Counted from the first letter of the stretch, positions 34,285-42,710 are shown. The stretch is DNA of 64,000 nucleotides from Pseudoalteromonas rubra (GCF_005886805.2 NZ_CP045429.1:2574501-2638500), one strand, 5' to 3'. A program made the numbers and translations. The notes: generated by a model not told the origin, from the sequence alone.

Positions 34285-34385
34285 TTTAACGCTTTACTAA
34301 GCGGCAATAAAATAGCTGGCTAAAAATTTTTTGAGGCACGAGCAATGCCCACTGCTTTTTGTCCGCATTTACGACTTTGTTATGC
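34285..34385 (-). repeat. attC site
   Basis: Left core atttaacgcttt and right core ctttgttatgcg. The interior ttttgaggcacgagcaatgc belongs to the aggcacg family. Confidence 0.7.
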
Positions 34386-34394
34386 GCTTTCCCC

Positions 34395-34949
34395 CTAAAA
34401 CTTGTTTCCGCATTTAGGGCAAAATTTATACCTTTTTTCGACTTCAGTGCCGCAGTCACCACAATACTTATTATCACTCCCATTTGACAGCCTGTTTAAA
34501 GTTGATTCAAACGGGTCCTTTTCTTTGTCATGAGCGACAATATCTTGTGCCGAGAAACGATTTTTCGCAAATGCATTGTACAAATGATACGCACCTGAAA
34601 TGCAACCAGATAAAATTACAAAGTAGCCAATTAAATGAAAGTAGCTTTCATTATCCGTTTGATTTAACCAAATCAAACCAAATAAAATGCTGCCTGCAAT
34701 CTCTCCTACTCCTAACCCAAAAGATGGAGCTCTACCTGTTTTAATCGAAGCAATATTTCCATCTTCATCAGCAATAGATACCCTTTGAACTGGTTTATCC
34801 TTGATCCGCTCTTTAATTAATATATTGATTTGTGCTAATCGTTCTGGATAAGCTTCACCATCAATACTCTCTTTACATTCAAGTAATTCCTCAAGCGTAT
34901 ATTGTGTATAATCAATCTCTGTCAAAGTAACCTCAAATCTTCTGTGCAC
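34395..34949 (-). CDS. Membrane protein with C-terminal zinc ribbon
   Basis: This protein of about 184 aa has a soluble helical N-terminal part (YTLEELLECKESIDGEAYPER). Two transmembrane helices follow in the middle (SFGLGVGEIAGSILFGLIWL and FHLIGYFVILSGCISGAYHL). A C-terminal zinc ribbon YCGDCGTEVEKRYKFCPKCG ends in NKF, with two CxxC knuckles intact. Such zinc-ribbon membrane proteins are common and unassigned. The start is probably GTG 34949 at the cassette boundary; TTG slightly downstream is possible. Confidence 0.65.
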   Translation of the reverse strand: MHRRFEVTLTEIDYTQYTLEELLECKESIDGEAYPERLAQINILIKERIKDKPVQRVSIADEDGNIASIKTGRAPSFGLGVGEIAGSILFGLIWLNQTDNESYFHLIGYFVILSGCISGAYHLYNAFAKNRFSAQDIVAHDKEKDPFESTLNRLSNGSDNKYCGDCGTEVEKRYKFCPKCGNKF

Positions 34950-35002
34950 ATAACGCCTAATTGGGTCCGCGGAAGGCGTCACCTAGATTCTCTTGTTAGG
35001 TG
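34949..35002 (-). repeat. Short attC site (about 53 bp)
   Basis: Left core acataacgccta and right core tcttgttaggtg. A GC-rich centre (ggtccgcggaagg) replaces the usual long stem. Confidence 0.65.
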
Positions 35003-35445
35003 TAAACCTGCTCATTACAGGTAATGTTCTTACACACTATTTTAATGGTAGCTTCTGATGCCATAAGAATTTCATGTAACAGGTAACCACCCTCAGTTAG
35101 CCTAACTTCATGGCAAACTATATCGCCATGGTATGTGTCTGCATAGTTATACGGATTTTTAGTACCCTCAAAAGCATATGATTCTATTTCTTCATATTTT
35201 AGAACTATATTTCGGTCATGCATTGGCCCAAGCAATTCGATCTCTATAGTTGTACTCGGGTTAAATGGCCTTTCTTTGTTTCTATGCTCTTTAATATTGA
35301 TGCTTGTAACCCAAGAGTCATGTAATGATTGCGGACTCTCAAGATCATGGCGATTTACATCAGTGGCAAACTCGTAGACATGGACGGGAATCTTCCCCTT
35401 GCGAGCCCTCATATACTCTAAATAATCGTCAAACGACTCATACAT
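34996..35445 (-). CDS. Cassette protein of unknown function, 149 aa
   Basis: This soluble protein has a Tyr-rich N-terminal helix (MYESFDDYLEYMRARKGK) and a beta-sheet domain with HDSWVTSINIKEHRNKERP and IEIELLGPMHDRNIVLKYEE. The HDSW-strand pattern recalls Imm50-like proteins, uncertain. The final CKNITCNEQVYT contains two Cys. The stop overlaps the attC right core at 34996. Confidence 0.6.
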   Translation of the reverse strand: MYESFDDYLEYMRARKGKIPVHVYEFATDVNRHDLESPQSLHDSWVTSINIKEHRNKERPFNPSTTIEIELLGPMHDRNIVLKYEEIESYAFEGTKNPYNYADTYHGDIVCHEVRLTEGGYLLHEILMASEATIKIVCKNITCNEQVYT

Positions 35446-35464
35446 AACTATCTCTCTTGATTAC

Positions 35465-35553
35465 ACATAACGCCCGCATTAGGCGCCCATACTTTTAAGC
35501 CTTGAGCCGGCCCAGTAGGCGCTTATTGGGTCGACTTTGATGCGCTTGTTATG
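35465..35553 (-). repeat. attC site
   Basis: Left core acataacgcccgc and right core gcgcttgttatg. The arms gcgcccatac and ggcgcttattggg pair loosely. Confidence 0.7.
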
Positions 35554-35889
35554 TTTGCCCGCCGGCTATATTTTGTGCAACAAAGAGCTTAACCTGATTT
35601 GACCGGCTTAGTCCACGCTTATAATCTTGAAGTTCAATACGCTCAAGTAGCGGCTGCTCTGATAGATCGGAGCGAGCGAATTCGACACTGATGAGACATG
35701 AGCTATTAATAAGAACAAGATAGATATCTTCAGTTTGTTCAGAGATACTGTATGGGACACAGCCATTGACTGTAGAATGCCCACTGGACTCAAGAACTTG
35801 CTTCAGCTTGAATCAGAGCGAAAGCTATCTCGTGATGCCATTAACTGCTCACGAAAATCTAATTCCATTTTGCTACCGATTAGCTTCAT
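35549..35889 (-). pseudogene. Frameshifted cassette gene
   Basis: Codons from ATG 35889 (MKLIGSKMELDFREQLMASR) and, after a shift near 35805, a second frame (KQVLESSGHSTVNGC, EDIYLVLINSSCLISVEF, LERIELQDYKRGLSRSNQ) together make a protein of about 112 aa. The second frame ends with a TAA inside the attC core at 35549, so it is the true cassette end. Function unknown. Confidence 0.65.
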
Positions 35890-35890
35890 T

Positions 35891-36003
35891 GCTTAACCCT
35901 GAAAAACATGAAGACACCATAAGCGATTGAAATCGTTTAACTAAATTGTGAGGCATGAACATAGCCAACTGATTTAACCCCGCCCTTCAAGGTCTTGTTA
36001 TAC
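35891..36003 (-). repeat. attC-like site
   Basis: Left core gcttaaccctg and right core tcttgttatac. The interior attgtgaggcatgaacatag belongs to the aggcacg family. Confidence 0.55.
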
Positions 36004-36354
36004 ACCATTTGTAAACAAAACTGAATTGTCTGTTGGAGGTGAAGTACACTTTAAATTAGCAGTTACGTATGGCCAATGAACTCGTTTTGCATGAATCACA
36101 AACCCTTGCTTCATCGTATAATTGGTCAAGGTAAATGAACCTGGGCAAAGTTCTCCGGATCTGCGTAGCAGCTTAAACCTCAACTTCTCGTACGATTCAT
36201 TACTAGTACCATCAACTTGAACAAGAAATGATTGTTCACCTAGCTTTTGTTCAGAGAATCCACTAGCGCCATTTTCAGGATAGCCTTCAATTGGTTGATA
36301 TGAACTACAACCCACTATTACCAATGATAAAGCGAATATTGCCAATCTAAGCAA
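35998..36354 (-). CDS. CC0125-like lipoprotein
   Basis: This 118-aa lipoprotein has a signal with lipobox IVGC at residue 16. The mature part has PIEGYPENGASGFSEQKLGEQSFLVQVDG and EKLRFKLLRRSGELCPGSF. This is the pattern of the CC0125/CC1285 family of small cell-envelope lipoproteins of unknown role (Y-x-DGxxGGYS-x-L motif and RAAELC helix). Complete; the stop lies in the attC core at 35998. Confidence 0.7.
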   Translation of the reverse strand: MLRLAIFALSLVIVGCSSYQPIEGYPENGASGFSEQKLGEQSFLVQVDGTSNESYEKLRFKLLRRSGELCPGSFTLTNYTMKQGFVIHAKRVHWPYVTANLKCTSPPTDNSVLFTNGV

Positions 36355-36370
36355 GGTAACTCCATAGATG

Positions 36371-36469
36371 CATTACGCCTTACTAATAGGCGCATAAATG
36401 CTTAGCTAAAATTAGTCACGAAGGAGCGCATGCCAAGCGTTTTGCGCCCTTTCGAGTAATTTGTTATAT
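36371..36469 (-). repeat. attC site
   Basis: Left core cattacgcctta and right core atttgttatatg, with the canonical interior agctaaaattagtcacgaag. Confidence 0.7.
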
Positions 36470-36473
36470 GCCC

Positions 36474-36775
36474 TTAAGACAAAAAGGAAACTTTGCCTTT
36501 TGCTATTTTCCAAGGGCCCGCATATAAACCAAACTCTAAACCAACATGCATCAGCGGTTCATGTACTTCGGGACTTAGAAAGTCACTTCCAACTTGTCAC
36601 CAGGAAATACTTCTTCGACATTACCCAGATTAATAGAGCATGACGCAAAAGATGCACCAGAAGTTTCCAAGCTTTTATAAGAAATAGCTGGCCTAGCACC
36701 ATTAATAAATCTCGCCAGAAAGTCTTTATCGTTAACTTTTAAAACTTCTACTTCAGCTAAAATAGTAAAGCTCAT
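36474..36775 (-). pseudogene. Frameshifted orphan EF-Tu domain-like protein
   Basis: From ATG 36775 the frame gives LAEVEVLKVNDKDFLARF, ARPAISYKSLETS and FPGDKLEVTF, then stops. One base added in the TTT run (about 36583) continues as LSPEVHEPLMHVGLEFGLYA and KIAKGKVSFLS. The whole (about 101 aa) resembles the C-terminal beta-barrel domain of elongation factor Tu without the GTPase domain. The stop at 36474 is next to the attC core. Decayed or a homopolymer error. Confidence 0.7.
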
Positions 36776-36794
36776 TCGGATGTCTCTCTGGGCA

Positions 36795-36862
36795 TATAAC
36801 GCCCCAGTCAGCGAGCAATTGAAGCGCAGCTTAAATTGACCCGCTGTAGCTGATAGTTATCT
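36795..36862 (-). repeat. Short attC site (67 bp)
   Basis: Left core atataacgcccc and right core gatagttatc. Confidence 0.6.
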
Positions 36863-36942
36863 TTTTTGTCGTTTTGAAAACCAACCATAATAATGGGCTG
36901 CATGTCCTGATTTTAGTTGATTTTCCAAATATCTATCTAAAC

Positions 36943-37469
36943 TCAGAATTTTTTATTTTTAAAAATTCGATTTTTAATCGACACAAGGTGATAAAAATCC
37001 TTTGGGAGTCTGTTACAAGCATTATTGATGTCGCCAATCACAGAACTATGCTTACTTATCGCCTCGTACTCATAAATCTCATGGGCCAATCCAAATTCTT
37101 CTTTTTTTTAAAAAAGCCTTTGTCTACAAGTCTGTCTATTTTTTGGTGCTCAGGATTAAAATATGCATTGCTCATTTCAAAAATTACTGTAGAAATCTTT
37201 CTCGCTGGTAAAAGATTAGGGTTTACATGTATCTCTAACCCCTCGTCTCTAGCATATGTATTCCCTGATCTAACGGAAATAGCATCTTTTATTATATAGG
37301 TACGGAATATAGGTCTGGATCTAATATCTTTAACCATTTCTCTGTATGTAGGACTTTTTTAGATTAGTCAATCATCAACTTCATCATTTGATCGTTTAAC
37401 ATTAAAATCATAATCAGCAAGGTTAGAAGACGAAAAGAGCCCTATTGCTACAAAAATTAAAAACTTCAT
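36943..37469 (-). pseudogene. Broken gene for a secreted protein (about 170 aa)
   Basis: One gene is visible in pieces. A signal-peptide start at ATG 37469 (MKFLIFVAIGLFSSSNLADY) is followed by two stops near 37365. The same frame then continues as MVKDIRSRPIFRTYIIKDAI to DRLVDKGFF. After a shift in an A8 run (coding strand, near 37110) it resumes as EEFGLAHEIYEYEAISKHSS and ends FYHLVSIKNRIFKNKKF. Function unknown. Confidence 0.6.
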
Positions 37470-37486
37470 AAACCTTCCTTGAAAAT

Positions 37487-37516
37487 ATAACGCCATAAGT
37501 AACGGCGTTTTTTAGT
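37487..37516 (-). repeat. Minimal attC remnant (30 bp)
   Basis: ataacgcc is followed after nine bases by ggcgttttttag: only the two outer arms of an attC remain. The stop of the next gene lies in the right arm. Confidence 0.45.
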
Positions 37517-38027
37517 CCAAATTAGCCATATATGATACTACTAGAGATAAGGCTAGTCTCTCATTAATCCGAAAGGAATTATATTTAATTCCACTCCATT
37601 TCCGATAGCGAATTTTACGACCATGTAAAACAACCTTAAAAAACCAATTCACCCTATTTTCTCCACCGACAAAAGCTACCAATTCATCGTTTAAATAAAT
37701 TTTACTGTAGTTGTCAATTTTTAACTTACCTTCGGCTAAATTGCTATATTGGCTACCAAACCATACAAAATCTTTAATCGTCTTTTTGTTTAAGTATGTT
37801 TCAAAGTCGCCATTGCAGTGAAGCTTGGCTATCAAAGTTTCACCTTTCGGTTCTATCAATTCATAAACGTAATACTTATTGTCAAAAAAGCTTCGGAACA
37901 CTCTATAGGTATTATTAGTATCTTTAACTAAATACTCCCACAAGTCTCCTTTCAACTCTTTGAAACCTTCTAAAGAATCTGAGGTAAGAGCAATTTTTTT
38001 ATTCCATAACAGGTTAACGACTGACAA
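37512..38027 (-). CDS. Cassette protein of unknown function, 171 aa
   Basis: This soluble, beta-rich, basic protein has WEYLVKDTNNTYRVFRSFFD, YYVYELIEPKGETLIAKLHC and an Arg/Lys-rich segment FKVVLHGRKIRYRKWSGIKY. The strand pattern resembles LURP/tubby-like or phospholipid-scramblase folds, which is a weak guess. Complete; the stop lies in the minimal attC at 37487. Confidence 0.55.
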   Translation of the reverse strand: MSVVNLLWNKKIALTSDSLEGFKELKGDLWEYLVKDTNNTYRVFRSFFDNKYYVYELIEPKGETLIAKLHCNGDFETYLNKKTIKDFVWFGSQYSNLAEGKLKIDNYSKIYLNDELVAFVGGENRVNWFFKVVLHGRKIRYRKWSGIKYNSFRINERLALSLVVSYMANLD

Positions 38028-38069
38028 ACTAACTTACCCATCTTTATAAAATCAAAGTTTTAATCAAAA

Positions 38070-38160
38070 TATAACGCCTCGAATAACGAGCCAATAATAC
38101 TTGACCATAATTAGTGAGGCACGAACACGCTAAGATTCACCCTCAATAGACACCCATTAT
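38070..38160 (-). repeat. attC site with right side fused to the DUF6228 relic
   Basis: Left core atataacgcctcg and interior ttagtgaggcacgaacacg. The right part runs into the 3' end of the neighbouring coding relic. Confidence 0.55.
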
Positions 38161-38370
38161 TGGGCACCATCCCAACCTTTCCATTCCTTAGCAATGAACT
38201 CAAAGAGATTAACGAGGAATTCGCAGTCGGTGTATCCCGAAACCCTTTCCCTGAGTTTCACAGAAGGACTTTCATAGGTAACTGAGAAACAATCGCCGTC
38301 ACGCTCACTAAAAGTAAGGATAGCGGCGGTGTTACCTGATTTAATAACTACCCTATCTATATTGATGACT
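38157..38370 (-). pseudogene. DUF6228-like relic, truncated at both ends
   Basis: The frame reads INIDRVVIKSGNTAAILTFS, then GYTDCEFLVNLFEFIAKEWK and GWDGAQ. This is the core of a DUF6228-type small protein (family end FFxxLAxxWRGWDG). There is no ATG, GTG or TTG at the cassette start, and the TAA interrupts a continuing WVSIEGES. The likely full gene lost both ends at the flanking attC junctions. Confidence 0.6.
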
Positions 38371-38468
38371 TCTAACGCCTTACTAATGGGCGCATAAATG
38401 CTTGGCTAAGATTAGCAACGAAGAAGCACAAGCCAGCGTTTTACATCCTTTTTAGTAACTTGTTAGGC
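38371..38468 (-). repeat. attC site
   Basis: Left core tctaacgcctta and right core acttgttaggc. Nearly identical to the sites at 36371 and 42723. Confidence 0.75.
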
Positions 38469-38888
38469 ATTAGTATACAGCGGTTCATCATCTTTCCAGA
38501 AATGACCAAAACAAACGGTAGTAACAACACCGTACTCAGATTGAATCTCAAGCTCTTGTTCCGGAAAGGAGTAACTTTCCATTGAGCCATAATCTTCAAA
38601 TTCAAAAGGCGTTTCGATGATTACCTTAAGTTTAGAAATAGCAACCAGCACCTCTAAGCCTATTATGTTAACACCTTGAATTAATAACGTTGGATTTGAG
38701 CATTGAATCCAGTGAAGCCTGTCAGTTTCATCCATCCAAAACGTACACTTAAGTTTGTTGTATTGAAGAAGCAGCAGCCCATCATTATCGGTGTCTATTT
38801 TGTTGGGCTCTCCTATCAGCCTTTTTAGGGTAACTTGATCAATGCCAAACCTAATATTACCTAATCCAATCCCGAATTTTACTTCCAT
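38463..38888 (-). CDS. Cassette protein of unknown function, 141 aa
   Basis: This soluble protein starts GIGLGNIRFGIDQVTLKRLI then GEPNKIDTD: a G-x-G-F/I-x-x-G...L-G-P-P start and beta-strand/turn pattern typical of SmpA/BamE-like or DUF4309-like small folds. It then has YNKLKCTFWMDETDRLHWIQ. The exact family is not identified. Start ATG 38888, 13 bases left of the attC; the stop is in the next core. Confidence 0.6.
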   Translation of the reverse strand: MEVKFGIGLGNIRFGIDQVTLKRLIGEPNKIDTDNDGLLLLQYNKLKCTFWMDETDRLHWIQCSNPTLLIQGVNIIGLEVLVAISKLKVIIETPFEFEDYGSMESYSFPEQELEIQSEYGVVTTVCFGHFWKDDEPLYTNA

Positions 38889-38900
38889 GCTAAAACCTAG

Positions 38901-39000
38901 ACCTAACGCCTTAATAAACAGTGGGAAATAGCAGGCTAAACTAAGCGAGGAATGAGCGCAAGCCTGCTGTTTTGCGTCCACAGTTTAATTAACTTTTTAT
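38901..39000 (-). repeat. attC site
   Basis: Left core acctaacgcctta; right core degenerate (aactttttat). Confidence 0.65.
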
Positions 39001-39012
39001 ATTTCCAATGAA

Positions 39013-39255
39013 CTAATCTTGGAAATCCCAAGGTATTTCTTTTTTGAATAACTCGATAGAAGCTTCAACAACCTCTAGCGGGATATCTTTGTCGTAAGTT
39101 GTTACTTCACGCGACTTTTTTGTGTCATCACGAAATATCTCAAGTATCAACTTACCCTTGAAATAAATCTCAACTCCTATTCCATCTCGACCGTTACTGA
39201 CATCACTTGCTATTGTGACCTCATACTCGTTGTTAAGAATCGCGACAGACTCCAA
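39013..39255 (-). CDS. Cassette protein of unknown function, 80 aa
   Basis: An acidic soluble protein with two beta-strand pairs (EYEVTIASDVSNGRDGIGVE, FKGKLILEIFRDD) and a C-terminal helix (LEVVEASIELFKKEIPWDF). The size and shape fit an immunity protein or small antitoxin; the family is not recognised. Complete single-gene cassette. Confidence 0.55.
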   Translation of the reverse strand: MESVAILNNEYEVTIASDVSNGRDGIGVEIYFKGKLILEIFRDDTKKSREVTTYDKDIPLEVVEASIELFKKEIPWDFQD

Positions 39256-39261
39256 TGGAAA

Positions 39262-39369
39262 TATAATGCTTGCAGCAACGGCGCATGCTTGATGGACGTT
39301 TTTTCCGCGAAGCGATTAGCAATAAATAGGCCAGCGAGTATGCGTCCGCTTTGACTGACTTGTTAAATG
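39262..39369 (-). repeat. attC site
   Basis: Left core tataatgcttgc and right core acttgttaaatg. The interior ccgcgaagcgattagc is diverged. Confidence 0.6.
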
Positions 39370-39755
39370 GCATACACACCGAGCCTGCTAATTGTAAAAC
39401 TAATAAACTCTCCAACTACACTTGGATCATTTGTATGGATTATATCTTCTTCCTTTAAAATGCCACAATCAACTGTAACTGGGTTTATCGAAATTATTTG
39501 ACCGAAAGCTCTGTATCTCCAGCCTGAAACTTGTTCAATGCACTTTTTCTTTTCAGGGTTAGATTGGAAAATTGATTCCCAACTTTCATCTTCATCGAGG
39601 GAATTTGAAAACTCAAATGCAAAGCTTTCGCCTATTTTGGGAAGGTTTTCGATATCTAGCGTCAATTCATCCATAACACAGTACTGCTTCCCCTCTATTT
39701 CAAGGGTAGCTTCTAGATATGTACCATTGGTTGATATAAATATTGCTTCCATCAT
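39363..39755 (-). CDS. Cassette protein of unknown function, 130 aa
   Basis: A beta-rich acidic soluble protein with MEAIFISTNGTYLEATLEIE and VMDELTLDIENLPKIGESFA at the start, and GWRYRAFGQIISINPVTVDC near the end. No motif suggests an enzyme. Start ATG, two in tandem. Stop inside the attC core at 39363. Confidence 0.6.
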   Translation of the reverse strand: MMEAIFISTNGTYLEATLEIEGKQYCVMDELTLDIENLPKIGESFAFEFSNSLDEDESWESIFQSNPEKKKCIEQVSGWRYRAFGQIISINPVTVDCGILKEEDIIHTNDPSVVGEFISFTISRLGVYAI

Positions 39756-39759
39756 GCCA

Positions 39760-39881
39760 TTTAACGCTCGATTAAGTAGCCCGAAACGCCTAGCGACCTT
39801 TTCTGCATAACACCTTAAACACTAAACTACCTGCAAACTGAAAGTGCAGCGTTGAGGGTCTGCTTAAATTTTTTGTTAGCC
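39760..39881 (-). repeat. Long attC site (about 120 bp)
   Basis: Left core atttaacgctcg and right core ttttgttagcc. Contains an inner AACGC-like repeat (aaacgcctag). Confidence 0.6.
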
Positions 39882-40382
39882 ATGCATGCAAAGTTCTGCG
39901 ATTTTCTGAGCTTTGCTTATTTCAAGGCCTTTCACAAAATTTTCATATAATTCATGGTCAGTTTCATGAAGTACGATTAAGGGACGAGCACCATCCGGTT
40001 GAGGGTGTACGTCAGTGGCCAAAGCATACGTACTTTCATAGTAAGGTAGATAATTGCACAACCACCCAAAGTAGGCTCGGTCGATATCTGGTTGTTCATA
40101 AGTTTCTACGTAATGGTTATAGCTAGACTCACTGAGAGAAACCCAAACACCCCACATAAAAGGGTCTTCTACTCCAATAATCGGTATTTCTAAGATTACT
40201 CTGATAAAGTAGTGGTAACCATCTTCATCCTTGTAGTAGCACAAGTCTGAGCCTAGCTTACCTTCATTTTGTACTTCTTCAGGCTGCTCGAGGTAAGGAT
40301 CAGGCGCTCTGAATCCAAAACTGGGTGACCCTTCATGCATCTCTCCACAGGAAGAACACTTAAATGCGAATATACTACTCAA
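39876..40382 (-). CDS. DUF2199 family protein
   Basis: This 168-aa protein starts with a zinc-knuckle-like FKCSSCGEMH (residues 7-16), then a long domain with DLCYYKDEDGYHYFIRVILE, FMWGVWVSLSE, GWLCNYLPYYEST, DVHPQPDGARPLIVLHETDH and an ISKAQKIAEL end. These are the marks of DUF2199, a widespread family of unknown role often found beside immunity genes. Complete, one-gene cassette. Confidence 0.85.
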   Translation of the reverse strand: MSSIFAFKCSSCGEMHEGSPSFGFRAPDPYLEQPEEVQNEGKLGSDLCYYKDEDGYHYFIRVILEIPIIGVEDPFMWGVWVSLSESSYNHYVETYEQPDIDRAYFGWLCNYLPYYESTYALATDVHPQPDGARPLIVLHETDHELYENFVKGLEISKAQKIAELCMHG

Positions 40383-40397
40383 TTATTACTCCTTGAC

Positions 40398-40493
40398 GGC
40401 TAACGCTTGGCTAACAGGCAAAATTGAATAAGCTAAAATCGAGCGAAGCGACGAGCTTATTTAATTTTGTCTTTGTTTAGCGCCTTGTTATTT
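40398..40493 (-). repeat. attC site
   Basis: Left core ggctaacgcttgg and right core gccttgttattt. The interior arms aataagctaaaatcgagcg and gcgacgagcttatt pair. Confidence 0.7.
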
Positions 40494-40874
40494 GTCAATT
40501 TGATTAAATCTAATGACATCTTTATGAAGACCATAGGCCAAACCAACACCAGATTTTTCATTTGTAAAGAATTGAATCCAGCCGTTATTGATGCCATCTT
40601 CCCACTCTGAAATATCACCGTACCTTTGTAAGTACAAGGTAACTTTCAAGTTTATTCCATCTTCTGAATCTCGACCAGTTGGGTCGTCATACCATGTAGA
40701 GCTTACTAAACCGCTTTTTAAATAAAATCCACAGGAAAACTCATCAGAGCTAGCTCTATAGAAGTCTTCATTATCTTCGTGAAATCTTTCAATTTCGCTC
40801 GAAACAGTTTGAAGTATTTTCAAACCTTCTTCAAAGGTTATACCTAGTGGAATATGTGGTGACTTTAACTTCAT
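40488..40874 (-). CDS. Cassette protein of unknown function, 128 aa
   Basis: This soluble protein has the conserved-looking start LGITFEEGLKILQTVSSEIE and STWYDDPTGRDSEDG near the middle. A YLQRYGDISEWEDGINNGWI strand pair and a GLHKDVIRF end follow. The same pattern occurs in small unassigned proteins of many bacteria. Complete; the stop is in the attC core. Confidence 0.65.
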   Translation of the reverse strand: MKLKSPHIPLGITFEEGLKILQTVSSEIERFHEDNEDFYRASSDEFSCGFYLKSGLVSSTWYDDPTGRDSEDGINLKVTLYLQRYGDISEWEDGINNGWIQFFTNEKSGVGLAYGLHKDVIRFNQIDK

Positions 40875-40887
40875 ACTTTCCTTAGCA

Positions 40888-40988
40888 AATAACGCCCTCT
40901 TTTAGGGGCTGATAATGTTTGGCTAAAATGCGTAACGTACCGAAACCGAGCCAAACTTTAGCAGTCCCGCTTGCACAGCTTGTTAGCA
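40888..40988 (-). repeat. attC site
   Basis: Left core aataacgccctc and right core gcttgttagc, 100 bp. Confidence 0.7.
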
Positions 40989-40991
40989 ATA

Positions 40992-41363
40992 CTACCCAAA
41001 GATTACCACCAATAAAAATAAAACTGAAAAAACACCAATAGAAACAAGCTTTTTGGATTTATAGCGTTTCACTTTCTCAGTTTCAATTGGCTCCAACGGC
41101 ACGCAGTAAAGAGAGTAAATTGGAAGTATTGTAGTGAAAGTAAACCAGATAGCCAAATATAAAATAGTCTGAGTAAACAGTGATAACGCACCCAAAACAA
41201 AGAGACCAAGGAAAACTATTTGCCGATAAGAGTCATTTACGTCTTTGGTATCAATTGAGTGTTTACCACAGTTTGAACATGTTGCAGGGCTACCTTCAAA
41301 AGATAGGAGCTTAGAAAAGTGGCTAACGCTTTTTTGATTACAGTGTGGACAAATAAAAGCCAT
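40992..41363 (-). CDS. Zinc-ribbon membrane protein
   Basis: This 123-aa protein starts with a zinc ribbon (ICPHCNQKS and ATCSNCGKHS, two CxxC pairs, residues 5-34). Three transmembrane helices follow (about 48-66, 68-88, 105-122). Fusions of a short zinc ribbon with membrane helices occur widely without known function. Complete; ATG start 15 bases left of an attC. Confidence 0.65.
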   Translation of the reverse strand: MAFICPHCNQKSVSHFSKLLSFEGSPATCSNCGKHSIDTKDVNDSYRQIVFLGLFVLGALSLFTQTILYLAIWFTFTTILPIYSLYCVPLEPIETEKVKRYKSKKLVSIGVFSVLFLLVVIFG

Positions 41364-41377
41364 AGTTCCCTTGTATT

Positions 41378-41479
41378 GCTAACGCCGCAAATAAACGGCA
41401 AAAATTAGTTGGCTATAATTTGAGGCACGAACCAAGCCAACTGGTTTTTGTCCGCCCTTTTTAATTTGCCTTGCTATGT
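41378..41479 (-). repeat. attC site, aggcacgaacc family
   Basis: Left core gctaacgccgc and right core ccttgctatgtg, with the interior ataatttgaggcacgaacc. Confidence 0.7.
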
Positions 41480-41683
41480 GTATTTTAGCTCTATAATTTC
41501 CAGAGCTTCAACTTTAAGGCTAACAGCTTTATTTTTTGCATCTGTTACTTGAGCATAAGATTCAGGATCATCAGAGTCAAACCATTCGAGGTGAGTCATA
41601 ACCTCAATTGCGTTAGCTAACACAACATTTTCGGTTTCGTCCTCATAAACGATACAAATAGGATATTCTGGAGTGTTTTCCAA
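41474..41683 (-). CDS. Small acidic cassette protein, 69 aa
   Basis: This very acidic soluble protein has TPEYPICIVYEDETENVVLA and THLEWFDSDDPESYAQVTDA. I choose TTG 41683 as start: AGGA lies nine bases upstream, whereas the longer frame starts inside the attC. Composition suggests an antitoxin or immunity protein without an identified partner. Confidence 0.55.
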   Translation of the reverse strand: MENTPEYPICIVYEDETENVVLANAIEVMTHLEWFDSDDPESYAQVTDAKNKAVSLKVEALEIIELKYT

Positions 41684-41702
41684 TGCTCGATTGTCCTGTA
41701 AA

Positions 41703-41813
41703 CATAAGGCTTTGCTAAGGGGCAATTACTAGTTGGCTAAACTTGCGCGAAGTGCCAAGCCAACTACTAACTGTCCCAATAAGTTTACGAACGAACTTGA
41801 GCAACTTGTTATA
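41703..41813 (-). repeat. attC site
   Basis: Left core acataaggcttt (one base off the consensus) and right core aacttgttataa, 110 bp. Confidence 0.65.
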
Positions 41814-41819
41814 ATCCAT

Positions 41820-42164
41820 TTACTCAAATTCGTCCGAATCGTATTTAAAAGTTACATCAAAGCAGCGTTCTGCATGCTTTGATGAGTTAAATTTCCATTT
41901 CTTTAGCGCACGAAGTGATTGCCTATCAAAAATTCGTCTTGGCTGAGAGCGAGTGATTTGGTGCTCTACAACCTTACCTTCGCTATTCACTGTAACCCTA
42001 AAGTCAACGTAACCGACACCTAAGAATCTTTCGGAATGTATTGGCCATTGAGGGTTTACAGCTTCAATTAACTCAAATTTTTCACCTATGCACGAATCTA
42101 TCTCATACATTTCGGTATTAACAAATGACACTAAGGTTGAGGCTAAAACTAATTCGATCATCAT
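41820..42164 (-). CDS. TonB C-terminal-like secreted protein
   Basis: This 114-aa protein has a short N-terminal hydrophobic segment (residues 3-15, possible signal) and a TonB C-terminal-type fold: GYVDFRVTVNSEGKVVEHQI with the YVxFxFTVxxDGKVxxV pattern, then DRQSLRALKKWKFNSSKHAE. Two Cys (CIGEKF and ERCFDV) could form a disulfide. Without the rest of TonB this is a stand-alone domain, common in cell-envelope proteins. Confidence 0.7.
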   Translation of the reverse strand: MMIELVLASTLVSFVNTEMYEIDSCIGEKFELIEAVNPQWPIHSERFLGVGYVDFRVTVNSEGKVVEHQITRSQPRRIFDRQSLRALKKWKFNSSKHAERCFDVTFKYDSDEFE

Positions 42165-42168
42165 GGAT

Positions 42169-42268
42169 TATAACGCTTGCCTATCCGGCGCGAAATAGCA
42201 GGCTAAAGTTAGCGAGGAAGGAGCACAAACCTGCTGTTTTGCGTCCTTTGCTTTAGGTACTTGTTATA
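42169..42268 (-). repeat. attC site
   Basis: Left core ttataacgcttgcc and right core acttgttataaa, with the canonical interior ggctaaagttagcgagg. Confidence 0.75.
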
Positions 42269-42710
42269 AACACCTTGCTTGATTACCAAAGATTGCCCCT
42301 TCATTTGGCGCAAGAGCTTGGACATAACTTATTGAACTAAATTTACTTTTAGTACTATTTAGTCGTTTTGAAGGGTTAGAGGCTTTAAACTTGCCTACAA
42401 CCCTAACCAACTTTCCCTCATATGCATCAGCCAACTTCTGAATATGAGCTTCTGCATTTTCGCTTTTGTATGCAACTTACTCAGCTTCAAACGGTTGAGA
42501 AATACCATTTTCGTAGGCTCTTGCTATGTAGCTAGCTTGATCAAGGTATAAACTTCCACTTTCAAACTCTACACTGATCACACCAACGGTTTGGACGCAT
42601 TTACCGTCATACTGCTGTGGTGATGACAACAAACTTACAAAGGATACTTTTTCAGCAGCAAGGCTAGAAAATGCTGTCATCAAGAAAATTATGCTAAAAA
42701 ATTTACTCAT
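42264..42710 (-). pseudogene. Secreted protein gene with one internal stop
   Basis: From ATG 42710 a signal peptide (MSKFFSIIFLMTAFSSLAAE) leads into an OB-like strand set (GKCVQTVGVISVEFESGSLY, QASYIARAYENG) and a TAA at 42477. The same frame continues without shift through AHIQKLADAYEGKLVRVVGK to GNQARCL. It ends with a TAA in the attC core at 42264. One nonsense change therefore splits a 148-aa gene. Confidence 0.7.

Noticed and set aside
37487..37516. Rho-independent terminator (aacgcc...ggcgtt plus T-run)
   Set aside because: The T-run is on the strand opposite the transcribed gene, and both arms are attC cores; a minimal attC fits better.
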